DNA of 64,000 nt from Brachyspira pilosicoli P43/6/78 (GTDB lineage Bacteria; Spirochaetota; Brachyspiria; Brachyspirales; Brachyspiraceae): positions 1,240,001-1,304,000 of the forward strand of contig NC_019908.1 of NCBI RefSeq assembly GCF_000325665.1. Direction: 5' to 3'. Below, in pieces: positions 26,170 through 33,969 of this stretch. Every line of letters starts with the position of its first letter. The stretch's first letter is position 1. The translations under genes were made by a program, and so were the position numbers. The notes beneath the pieces are model-generated. The model made no database searches. It was not told the DNA's origin and was given only the letters and a program-made list of their open reading frames with translations.

Positions 26170-28323
26170 TTAAGAAAGCTCATGAATATTAACTGCCTCA
26201 AACTCTTTTAATACATCTCTTATAAAAACATCTTTCGTAAAAATAACTATAGGTATATTATAATCCTTTGAATACTCAACTATAAACTTAAGAGCTTCTA
26301 ATATTCTATTATTATCAAAAGTGATAAAAGGGTCATCGAGTAAAATTAATCTGCCTTGCTTGTGTATCTTAGTAAGTATTGAAAGACGCATTGCTATATA
26401 AACAGCATCTCTCGTAGCAGAAGATAAAAACTCTATATTTCTTTTTTCATTTTGCTTATCTAAAACTATTATTTTATTTTTATCAAAACCAGACATTGTT
26501 ATACCATCATCATGCAGATTTTTGCCTGTAATATGATTATATAAAACTTTAGCTTCATTAGATAATGATTCAAACACATTATCATTTTTCTGATTTATAT
26601 TGGATAAAATATCTTCAAGTAATTGTAATGCTTTTTTTCTTTTATTTATGTTTATAATCTCATCATCTAATTTAGATAAATCACTTTCAAGATTAACTAT
26701 AGTATTATGTATATTATCAAAATTATTAAGCTCTCCGCTGGTATAGGATATTTCTTTTTCTATTTTGTTTATATTTTCTTTTATTAATTCAATCTCTTTT
26801 TCTAAGCCTTTTAGTTGATTTTCTAATCCTCTAAACTCAGCCTCATTAAAATCATCATAACCTATAGTTTCTAATTCTTTAATAATCCTATTACAATCAG
26901 CCTCAAGCATATTAATATCTTTTAGAGAGTTTTTTTTCGCTTCCTGCATAAGTTTATTATAAAGCTCGCTTGTCTCTTTATATAAAGCATCATAATCTCT
27001 TTTCATAGAATAATAATGCTCTATATTTTTTGCATTTAGTTTATTTAATAGATTTTCTAATTTTGAGTTTTCCTCTTCACAGCTTTTTTTTACTGTCTCT
27101 AACTCTTCTAAATATTTATCAATCTCTTCATTATCTTTACTGTTAATTATTAATTCTATTTTCGCCAATTCCTTATTTAATAAATCTCTCAAATAATTAT
27201 AATCATTAACATCATTATTTATATTTAATTCAGGTAAAGTATCCAAAATATCTTTTATAATTTTTGTATTTGTATTTTCTTTTATAAATAAGAAAGGTAA
27301 AGAAGGAAGTATTATAACAAGCCAAAATGCATTCTTAAAATAAACACTAAGAAGAATAGATATAAACGCAACAACTAATATAAAAACAAATTTAGGAACT
27401 TTTTTATTTTTGTTTACTACCTCATCTATTTTTTTTATTGCATTTTCTATTCTTATCTTTATGCTGTTATAATCAATAGATTTTCTCTCTTCTATATTTT
27501 TTTTAAGACTCTCTATTTTTCCATTTAAGTAAGACTCTTTATTTTTTAATTCATCAATATTATTTGTAATAGATTTTATTTCATTAGAATAATCATTTTG
27601 AAGTATTTTATTTTCACTTAAAAAATTATTTTTCTTATAAAAATTATTTATTAGAGAGAGTAAATCAAGTTTATAATTTTTTAATTGTGCCTTCTTTTTT
27701 AAATCAAATATCTTAAATATTTCATCATGCTCTTTAATTTTTTCTCTCATAAGATTAGCATTAAAATTAAGCTTATCATTTAATTCTTTTATCTTTTCTT
27801 TTTTAGAGCTTTCATTATTTATTTTATCATAAAGTATGTTTAATTCTTCTTTTATACTATTTTTTTTATTTTCCATTAAGTTAATCTGATACGGTATAGA
27901 CGACTGAGCTCTTCCGCTATATTCTGCTCTAATTTCTGAAATCATCTTTCCTATATCAATATCAGAAGAGAATAACTTTTTCTTTATTTCACTCTCCCAC
28001 TCTTTTGAATCTTTTTTATTATCAGACATATTAAATATTATTTCGCTTTGTCTTATGGCATACAAATTATTATAAGAATCTGGGTGAAGTTTGATACTAT
28101 CATCAATTGCAGGCACACTCTCTACATCAATCTCATCACCATATCTATTTTTTATCATCTTTGAAAAACCTAAACTCTTTTTATTCTCAGAAAATAAATA
28201 CATAAGCGAATCAAATATAGTGGTCTTTCCAGATTCATTTGCCCCATAAAATAAAGTAATAAAATCTGATATCTCAAAACTTTTATTCTTAAACTTTCCA
28301 AAATTATTTAGTTTCAAAAGCAT
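26170..28323 (-). CDS. SbcC/YhaN-like ATPase with a membrane hairpin
   Basis: About 717 residues. The N-terminal part has the ABC/SMC Walker A GANESGKTT at residues 27-35; the C-terminal part has the Walker B-like LILLDDPFITFDNNR. Long coiled coils connect them. In the centre, where Rad50/SbcC has a zinc hook, there are instead two hydrophobic segments (FVFILVVAFISILLSVYF, then LVIILPSLPFLFI), so the protein may be membrane-tethered. The ATG at 28323 is preferred over TTG 28329. It lies 19 bp downstream of a metallophosphoesterase gene, the partner arrangement of SbcD-SbcC and of YhaO-YhaN. Together they are likely a DNA end-processing nuclease complex. Confidence 0.82.
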   Translation of the reverse strand: MLLKLNNFGKFKNKSFEISDFITLFYGANESGKTTIFDSLMYLFSENKKSLGFSKMIKNRYGDEIDVESVPAIDDSIKLHPDSYNNLYAIRQSEIIFNMSDNKKDSKEWESEIKKKLFSSDIDIGKMISEIRAEYSGRAQSSIPYQINLMENKKNSIKEELNILYDKINNESSKKEKIKELNDKLNFNANLMREKIKEHDEIFKIFDLKKKAQLKNYKLDLLSLINNFYKKNNFLSENKILQNDYSNEIKSITNNIDELKNKESYLNGKIESLKKNIEERKSIDYNSIKIRIENAIKKIDEVVNKNKKVPKFVFILVVAFISILLSVYFKNAFWLVIILPSLPFLFIKENTNTKIIKDILDTLPELNINNDVNDYNYLRDLLNKELAKIELIINSKDNEEIDKYLEELETVKKSCEEENSKLENLLNKLNAKNIEHYYSMKRDYDALYKETSELYNKLMQEAKKNSLKDINMLEADCNRIIKELETIGYDDFNEAEFRGLENQLKGLEKEIELIKENINKIEKEISYTSGELNNFDNIHNTIVNLESDLSKLDDEIININKRKKALQLLEDILSNINQKNDNVFESLSNEAKVLYNHITGKNLHDDGITMSGFDKNKIIVLDKQNEKRNIEFLSSATRDAVYIAMRLSILTKIHKQGRLILLDDPFITFDNNRILEALKFIVEYSKDYNIPIVIFTKDVFIRDVLKEFEAVNIHELS

Positions 28324-28342
28324 AAACAAAACCCATTATTTT

Positions 28343-29398
28343 TTATTGTAAAGCATTATATATTTTCTCTATTCCTAATCGTTTAGCAAGCTCTAATATT
28401 TCTAAATTATCTTTATTGTTAATATCAAACTCATAACTATTTACAACATCTAAAAACTCTTTAATTATCCTTTCATTGTAGGCATTTTCTAAAAAATATA
28501 ATTGACTGTTTTTCAAATTAATATCTCTTACATTTTTTGAATATTTATTTATTATAGACTTCTTAGTTTTTTCAAGCTCATTTTCATCTTCTATAATGCC
28601 ATAAATATTAATGCTTATAATATCATTTTTTTTCCAATTAACAGATAAACTCTCTATCTTTGTTTCAATATCATAACTATTGCACTCATAAACTCTATAC
28701 TCTCCAGCAGATTCTATATTAATATACTCTTTTTTTATTTTATTATTTTTTATCTCTAAAGCTAAACATCTTCTAATACCAATTTCTGCCTTGCTTCTTC
28801 TCCAAACTCTCGAAGAACCCGGATAAACTATTTCAATATTTTCTATTCTTGTATCCATCTGTTTATGAATATGCCCAACTATAGCTAAATCAGCATTAGA
28901 CTTTTTTATTATATCAATAGGTATACTTGCAGAAGCCTCATTTTCTTCTATAGCCCACAAAGTACCCTCTACTATACCATGTGCTAAAAGTATTCTCTTT
29001 TCATTTTTAAGACTATCAACCAACTCTAAAAACTCATTGTTTACAGAATATTTATCATTATAAGGCAATGCAATTATGTCTAAATCATCTATACTAAAAG
29101 TACTTATCTCTTCTAACACTGTAATATTGCTAGGGAAATTCAATTGACTTAAAGTAATTCCTTTAGATTTTAAGTTCTCATGATTGCCTTTAAGAAGATA
29201 TATTTTATTTTCTTCTATTATATTTATAAACTCTTCTTTAAGCTCTTTCAAATCTTCAAATGTATCAAAAGTATCTCCAAGCAAAAATAAAGCATCATAA
29301 TCTTTTGATATTTCTATTATTTCTCTAAGCACATTAAAAGAATATTCTCTCTCTGAAACGCTTAAGTGCAAATCTGAAGCTATTAATAATTTTGGCAT
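28343..29398 (-). CDS. SbcD/YhaO-like metallophosphoesterase (DNA repair exonuclease)
   Basis: 351 residues. The calcineurin-like metal motifs are in order: SDLHLS at 8-13, GDTFD near 43, KGNHEN near 71 (the GNHE motif), AHGIVEG near 140 and GHIHKQMD near 174. The C-terminal 150 residues are a small capping region like that of SbcD/Mre11. It should be a Mn-dependent DNA nuclease activated by the coiled-coil ATPase encoded next. It is transcribed divergently from the DNA glycosylase gene through back-to-back promoters. Confidence 0.87.
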   Translation of the reverse strand: MPKLLIASDLHLSVSEREYSFNVLREIIEISKDYDALFLLGDTFDTFEDLKELKEEFINIIEENKIYLLKGNHENLKSKGITLSQLNFPSNITVLEEISTFSIDDLDIIALPYNDKYSVNNEFLELVDSLKNEKRILLAHGIVEGTLWAIEENEASASIPIDIIKKSNADLAIVGHIHKQMDTRIENIEIVYPGSSRVWRRSKAEIGIRRCLALEIKNNKIKKEYINIESAGEYRVYECNSYDIETKIESLSVNWKKNDIISINIYGIIEDENELEKTKKSIINKYSKNVRDINLKNSQLYFLENAYNERIIKEFLDVVNSYEFDINNKDNLEILELAKRLGIEKIYNALQ

Positions 29399-29437
29399 AA
29401 TTTTTATTTTCTCTGAAGTATATATATTATTTTTTGT

Positions 29438-29466
29438 ATTATAGATTATATATATTAATTAATCAA
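29438..29466 (-). promoter_or_regulatory. Promoter of the metallophosphoesterase-ATPase operon
   Basis: On the minus strand TTGATT (29461-29466) and TATAAT (29438-29443) are 17 bp apart. Confidence 0.65.
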
Positions 29467-29469
29467 GAA

Positions 29470-29498
29470 TTGAAATTTAATTATTATGGTAGTATTAT
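29470..29498 (+). promoter_or_regulatory. Promoter of the ogg-thpR pair
   Basis: TTGAAA at 29470-29475 and TATTAT at 29493-29498 with 17-bp spacing. Its -35 lies three bases from the -35 of the divergent promoter. Confidence 0.55.
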
Positions 29499-29544
29499 AA
29501 TGAGCATAATTTTTTTAATTTTATAAAATAAAGGCTAAAAAACA

Positions 29545-30222
29545 ATGGACAAAGAATATGCTAAACATCTAATGGGTATATACAAAGATAAAATACTTCA
29601 TGAGAGAATGAAAAGAAGACTTGAATATTTTGAGAGAGTTTACAAGAGAGAAAACGATAAAAGGCTATTTGCAGAATTAGCCTTTTGTATATGTACTCCT
29701 CAAACCAAAGCAAGAAGCGGGGCTGCTGCTATAATAGACCTTTATAATCATAATTTACTTTTTAAGGGTTCTGAAGAGAGCATTGCTAATATATTAATAA
29801 AGCATGTACGTTTTCACAACATGAAAGCGAGAAATATAGTTCTTGCAAGAAAGCTATATTTTCCAAAAGAGAAATTTATATTGAGAGAGAGAATTGATGA
29901 TGCCATAAAAAATGATTCTATTGTGAGTTTGAGAAATGAATTAGCAAAAGAAGTTAAAGGATATGGACTTAAAGAGGCTAGCCATTTTTTAAGGAATATT
30001 GGTTTCGGACAAAAAATTGCCATACTTGACAGGCATATAATGAGAGTAATGAGTAAATTGGATATACTTCCAGAATCTATGACTCCAAAAACAAGCTTAA
30101 CTAAAAATAATTATATGAGCTGTGAATCAAATTTAGTAGAATACTCAAAAAAAGAAAAAATACCAATGGAATATTTAGATTTCGTATTTTGGTATGATGC
30201 CACTAACGATATATTTAAATAA
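29545..30222 (+). CDS. ogg: Ogg2-type N-glycosylase/DNA lyase (8-oxoguanine repair)
   Basis: 225 residues of the helix-hairpin-helix glycosylase fold. The segment KGYGLKEASHFLRNIGF near residues 133-149, followed by AILDRHIMRV, matches archaeal-type Ogg2, where the hairpin Lys (in GLKEAS) forms the Schiff base and the Asp of LDRH activates it. No iron-sulfur Cys cluster is present, unlike endonuclease III or MutY. It would excise 8-oxoguanine opposite C. The thpR gene begins 16 bp downstream. Its promoter abuts that of the SbcCD-like pair, making this a small DNA-maintenance block. Confidence 0.87.
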   Translation: MDKEYAKHLMGIYKDKILHERMKRRLEYFERVYKRENDKRLFAELAFCICTPQTKARSGAAAIIDLYNHNLLFKGSEESIANILIKHVRFHNMKARNIVLARKLYFPKEKFILRERIDDAIKNDSIVSLRNELAKEVKGYGLKEASHFLRNIGFGQKIAILDRHIMRVMSKLDILPESMTPKTSLTKNNYMSCESNLVEYSKKEKIPMEYLDFVFWYDATNDIFK

Positions 30223-30238
30223 TATTATTTATTAATTT

Positions 30239-30769
30239 ATGAGAGCGTTCTTAGCATTAAATATTGATGAAAACATAAAAAATAAATACCATAATCTTTT
30301 ACTAAAAAAGATAGATGATAATATAGCAGAAGTGAAATTTGTAAATAAAAATAAAATGCATATCACATTAGTTTTTTTTGAAAATATAAAAGAAAGCGAT
30401 ATAGAAAAAATAAAATCATCATTAGAAAAAACAAGCAATATAATAAAGCCTTTTAATATATTATTTGAAAAACTCTCATATTTCACAAATAAGTTTAATG
30501 ATATAAATGTTTTGTTTGTAAAAGCAAATTGCAAAGAATTAGATGAATATGTAAAGCATTTAAGAGATAATATTAATATAAAATATGACAAAAAAGATTT
30601 TAAATCTCATCTCACATTGGCAAGAGTAAAAAAGGTTTATGATAATGATAAATTAAAAGAGATAATAAATAATATTAGTTTTGAAAAGAGCAGTTTTTTA
30701 GCGAACTCTATCACACTTTATGAAAGCGACTTTGTTAATTACAAAGAAATATTCACAGTAACGTTTTGA
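30239..30769 (+). CDS. thpR: RNA 2',3'-cyclic phosphodiesterase (2H family)
   Basis: 176 residues. Both HxTx motifs of the 2H phosphoesterase family are present: HITL at 41-44 and HLTL at 124-127, with the typical RAFLALNI start and a Phe-rich strand after the first motif. The enzyme opens 2',3'-cyclic phosphate ends on RNA or tRNA halves; it was long annotated as 2'-5' RNA ligase. It is the second gene after ogg, 16 bp apart, and is followed by a terminator. Confidence 0.9.
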   Translation: MRAFLALNIDENIKNKYHNLLLKKIDDNIAEVKFVNKNKMHITLVFFENIKESDIEKIKSSLEKTSNIIKPFNILFEKLSYFTNKFNDINVLFVKANCKELDEYVKHLRDNINIKYDKKDFKSHLTLARVKKVYDNDKLKEIINNISFEKSSFLANSITLYESDFVNYKEIFTVTF

Positions 30770-30808
30770 ATATACTGAAACAACTATTTTTATTATATAA
30801 TTTTTTAT

Positions 30809-30837
30809 TCAACTTTTTCCCGCAGCAAAAAGTGCAA
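30809..30837. repeat. Short copy of a dispersed intergenic element
   Basis: TCAACTTTTTCCCG at 30809-30822 and GCAAAAAGTGCAA at 30825-30837 are separated by two bases. The same two flanks occur at 59892-59947 with 29 bases between them. ACTTTTT and AAAAAGT can form a 7-bp stem. Confidence 0.65.
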
Positions 30838-30881
30838 TTATTATAACTTTATATTTTTAAAATATGTATTAAATATAGAAT

Positions 30882-30917
30882 AAAACCTAAATTTGAGCTT
30901 AAAAATGCAGGTTTTTT
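30882..30917 (+). terminator. Terminator of ogg-thpR
   Basis: AAAACCT at 30882-30888 pairs with AGGTTTT at 30909-30915 and the T-run continues to 30917. Confidence 0.65.
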
Positions 30918-30973
30918 GCTTCTTTGTGCCAACAAAAGAAGTGGGGGTGTGGGGGCAAAGCCACCACAAATAA
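30918..30973. repeat. GC-rich hairpin element in an AT-rich gap
   Basis: CTTCTTT at 30920-30926 pairs with AAAGAAG at 30936-30942. It is followed by two G5 tracts and CCACCAC, which can pair with GTGG. The composition differs sharply from the surroundings. No reading frame of note is present; it looks like a dispersed repeat or structured RNA. Confidence 0.45.
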
Positions 30974-31000
30974 AAAATCAAAAAATATAATTATTGCAAA

Positions 31001-32746
31001 TTAACCAATATTAACTTCTGCTGTAGGCAAGTCTATTAAACCGTATCTGCTGTCAACCGAACCAATACTCATAAATAATGTTAAATATCCAACACGTCCA
31101 ATAAACATTAATGCTATTACTATAATTTTACTCCACACAGAAAGCCCAGCAGTAATACCAAGCGAAAGCCCAACTGTAGATATAGCAGAAACCGTCTCAA
31201 ATATTACAGGCATCATAGCCTTATGCCCATCAATATAAAATATAAGCAATGCTCCAAATACAGATATCGCAATAGCTAAAGTAAATATAGCAATGGATTT
31301 ATTAACAGCATCATCTTTAATCTTTCTTCCCTTTACAATAATAAAAGGTCTGTTAGTAATAGCCGTAATGATTGAAGCTATAAATACAAAAAAAGTTGTA
31401 GTTTTAACACCGCCACCTGTACTGCTCGGAGAAGCACCTATAAACATAAGAAATATTACAACACCTATCGTAACGCTATTCATAGAATTGTAAGCAATAG
31501 TCTCAAAACCTGCCGTTCTAGTACTTACACTTTGAAATATTGAAGTTAAAATCTTTTCTTTTAATGGCATTCCCTCTAAAGCATTAGAATACTCATTGAA
31601 AAATATAAATAAAGTTCCAAACAATAGAAGAAAAGCAGTTGTAAGTAAAATAATTATTGTTTGCACATCAATAACATATCTTTTGCCTTTAATCTTGCTA
31701 ATAATAGCAGTATATACACTTACAAATACAGGATATCCTATTCCTCCAAGCACTATCAATAAACTTACAGTAATACTCACAATTGCACTATCAGAAAATC
31801 TGTGGAGACTGTCGGTATATAAAGCAAATCCAGCATTACAAAAAGCACTTATAGAGTGAAACAAAGAATAAAATATCCTCTCCCCTATTCTATTATTATC
31901 CATAACAGTAAAAAGCAATATCGCCCCAATTAACTCAACTAAAAAAGTAGCCAAAAATATAGCCTTTACAGTAGAGCGTATAATATCTTTATTTTTTGTA
32001 TTAAACATTTCAAGCGTTCTTATTCTGTCTTGCACACTTCCTTTATTAATAGAAAATAAAATCACTATTGCAGATATGGACATTATTCCAAGCCCGCCAA
32101 TCTGTATCAATATTAAAACAACAATCTGACCAAAAAAAGTAAACTCTTTAGAAATATCTATTACACTTAAGCCGGTAACACAAACAGCACTAGTAGCAGT
32201 AAATAAAGCATCAATAAAAGGTAGCCTTCCGCTGATTGTACTTAATGGCAAATATAATAGCAAAGCCCCTAATGTAATTATAAAAATAAATGACGCTATA
32301 ATCATCTGATAGAGAGTAAACTTTGAATATGATAATCTAAGCCAGTTTATTACTATTATTAAAAAGAATAGTATAGAGCCTGCTATAGTCCATATAACTC
32401 TATTAGCATATATACCATAATATTTTCTGCTGAAGAAATTAAGAAGTAAAAGCCCTATAATTTGTATTATAGGAACGATTATATACAACTTTCTCGGTGC
32501 TATTCTTATTTGGTCTATCAAAATGATAATAAAACAAACTGTTATAATGTTTATTATTTTATCATAATAATATATATAAAAATTATAAACTGTAATCTGT
32601 CTTACTTGCATTAAAAGAACAAATATTGCAAATATAGAACCTGCTATTGCAATTAAATTGGAAAGCCTTCTTAAAATTTCATCTAATGATTGAAGGATAG
32701 ACTTCTTTTTGTTATTAAATATATCATTCAAAATATCTTTTCTCAT
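31001..32746 (-). CDS. ktrB: TrkH/KtrB-family potassium uptake channel subunit
   Basis: 581 residues. After an unusually long N-terminal region with about five extra hydrophobic segments (to residue 150), the four-pore-loop core follows. The filter loops are visible as AVCVTGLS, AFCNAGFA, TRTAGFE and AISTVGLS, each with its conserved Gly. SPSSTGGGVKTTTFF precedes the gating region. It imports K+ (often with Na+) across the inner membrane. It normally works with a cytoplasmic NAD/ATP-binding TrkA or KtrA ring, but no such gene adjoins it. It ends without a clear terminator, near the GC-rich element. Confidence 0.9.
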   Translation of the reverse strand: MRKDILNDIFNNKKKSILQSLDEILRRLSNLIAIAGSIFAIFVLLMQVRQITVYNFYIYYYDKIINIITVCFIIILIDQIRIAPRKLYIIVPIIQIIGLLLLNFFSRKYYGIYANRVIWTIAGSILFFLIIVINWLRLSYSKFTLYQMIIASFIFIITLGALLLYLPLSTISGRLPFIDALFTATSAVCVTGLSVIDISKEFTFFGQIVVLILIQIGGLGIMSISAIVILFSINKGSVQDRIRTLEMFNTKNKDIIRSTVKAIFLATFLVELIGAILLFTVMDNNRIGERIFYSLFHSISAFCNAGFALYTDSLHRFSDSAIVSITVSLLIVLGGIGYPVFVSVYTAIISKIKGKRYVIDVQTIIILLTTAFLLLFGTLFIFFNEYSNALEGMPLKEKILTSIFQSVSTRTAGFETIAYNSMNSVTIGVVIFLMFIGASPSSTGGGVKTTTFFVFIASIITAITNRPFIIVKGRKIKDDAVNKSIAIFTLAIAISVFGALLIFYIDGHKAMMPVIFETVSAISTVGLSLGITAGLSVWSKIIVIALMFIGRVGYLTLFMSIGSVDSRYGLIDLPTAEVNIG

Positions 32747-32857
32747 ATATATAATACCCTAACACATTACTTTATTTTAATATATAATATGCTATAAGTA
32801 AATAGTTAAATACATATAAAAAACATCATTCAAATTATTACATATTATTTTTTTTCC

Positions 32858-32885
32858 TTGAAAATATTTTTATATGTATTATAAT
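32858..32885 (+). promoter_or_regulatory. Promoter of pheST
   Basis: TTGAAA at 32858-32863 and TATAAT at 32880-32885 with 16-bp spacing. The short leader has no room for a T-box or peptide attenuator. Confidence 0.65.
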
Positions 32886-32924
32886 AAAAAACTATAATTT
32901 TATTTTTTAGTTAGGGACAGTATA

Positions 32925-33944
32925 ATGGATAATTTAGATTCTATTCGAGAGCTTTTCGAGCAAAATATATCAAATGCAAAAAATCAATTAGAAATAGATG
33001 AGATAAGAATTAATTTTTTAGGTAGAAAAGGTAAAATTACAGAACTTCTAAAAAATATGTCTTCTATAGAGAGTATTGAAGAGAAAAAAGAATTCGGTAA
33101 AAAAATAAATGAACTTAAATTCTACTGTGAAAATACTTTAACAGAAAAGAAAAAATTATTAGCAGATAAAGAATTTTTAGAATCTTTAGAAAAAAATAAA
33201 ATAGATATAACAATGCCTGGAAGAAGACCTAAATCTGCAAGCGTAAACCTACTTACTAAAGTGGAAGAAGAAATTGTAGGTATATTAACAGAAATAGGCT
33301 TTAGAGTGGTAGAAGGTAATGAAATAGAAGATGACTTTCACAATTTTGAGGCTTTAAATATACCATCTTATCACCCTGCAAGGGACAGTCATGATTCATT
33401 TTTTGTATCTAAAGAGCATGTATTAAGAACTCACACTTCCGGTATGCAAATAAGAACTATGATGGAAACTGAGCCTCCTATAGCGGTTGTTTCACCTGGT
33501 AAATGTGCTAGAAGAGATGCTATAGATTCAAAACACTCACCTATATTCCATCAAATAGAGGGACTTTTAGTTGATAAAAATGTAAGTTTTAATGATTTAA
33601 AAGGAATATTGGAATTATTCTGTAAAAAAATGTTTGGAGATAAGACTCAGATTAGATTAAGACCTGATTTCTTTCCTTTTGTAGAGCCTGGTGCTGATTT
33701 AAGTGCTACTTGTGTTATATGCGGCGGTAAAGGCTGTAAAACTTGCGGAGGCGAAGGTTGGCTTGAGCTTATGGGCGCTGGTATGATTCACCCTAATGTA
33801 TTTAAGCATGTTGGTTATGATGCTAACAAATATACTGGTTTTGCTTTTGGAATGGGTATTGAAAGAGTTGCTATGATTAAATATGGCATTACAGATATTA
33901 GAATGTTTTATGATAATGATATAGATTTCTTAAAACAATGGTAA
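32925..33944 (+). CDS. pheS: Phenylalanine--tRNA ligase alpha subunit
   Basis: 339 residues, catalytic subunit of the alpha2-beta2 synthetase. It has an N-terminal coiled-coil tRNA-binding arm (1-90), then the class II core with HPARDSHDSFF, the dimer and motif 2 region RTHTSGMQIRTM, FHQIEGLLVD, and a Cys-rich loop CVICGGKGCKTCGG leading to GWLELMGAGMIHP. Motif 3 is seen in GFAFGMGIERVAM. It is followed by pheT after 25 bp. AGGGA precedes the ATG. Confidence 0.97.
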   Translation: MDNLDSIRELFEQNISNAKNQLEIDEIRINFLGRKGKITELLKNMSSIESIEEKKEFGKKINELKFYCENTLTEKKKLLADKEFLESLEKNKIDITMPGRRPKSASVNLLTKVEEEIVGILTEIGFRVVEGNEIEDDFHNFEALNIPSYHPARDSHDSFFVSKEHVLRTHTSGMQIRTMMETEPPIAVVSPGKCARRDAIDSKHSPIFHQIEGLLVDKNVSFNDLKGILELFCKKMFGDKTQIRLRPDFFPFVEPGADLSATCVICGGKGCKTCGGEGWLELMGAGMIHPNVFKHVGYDANKYTGFAFGMGIERVAMIKYGITDIRMFYDNDIDFLKQW

Positions 33945-33969
33945 ATTATTAATTGAGGTTATTATAATT

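Noticed and set aside
30943-30973. G-quadruplex formed by the G5 tracts
   Set aside because: Only two long G-tracts are present; four runs of three would be needed for a standard quadruplex.
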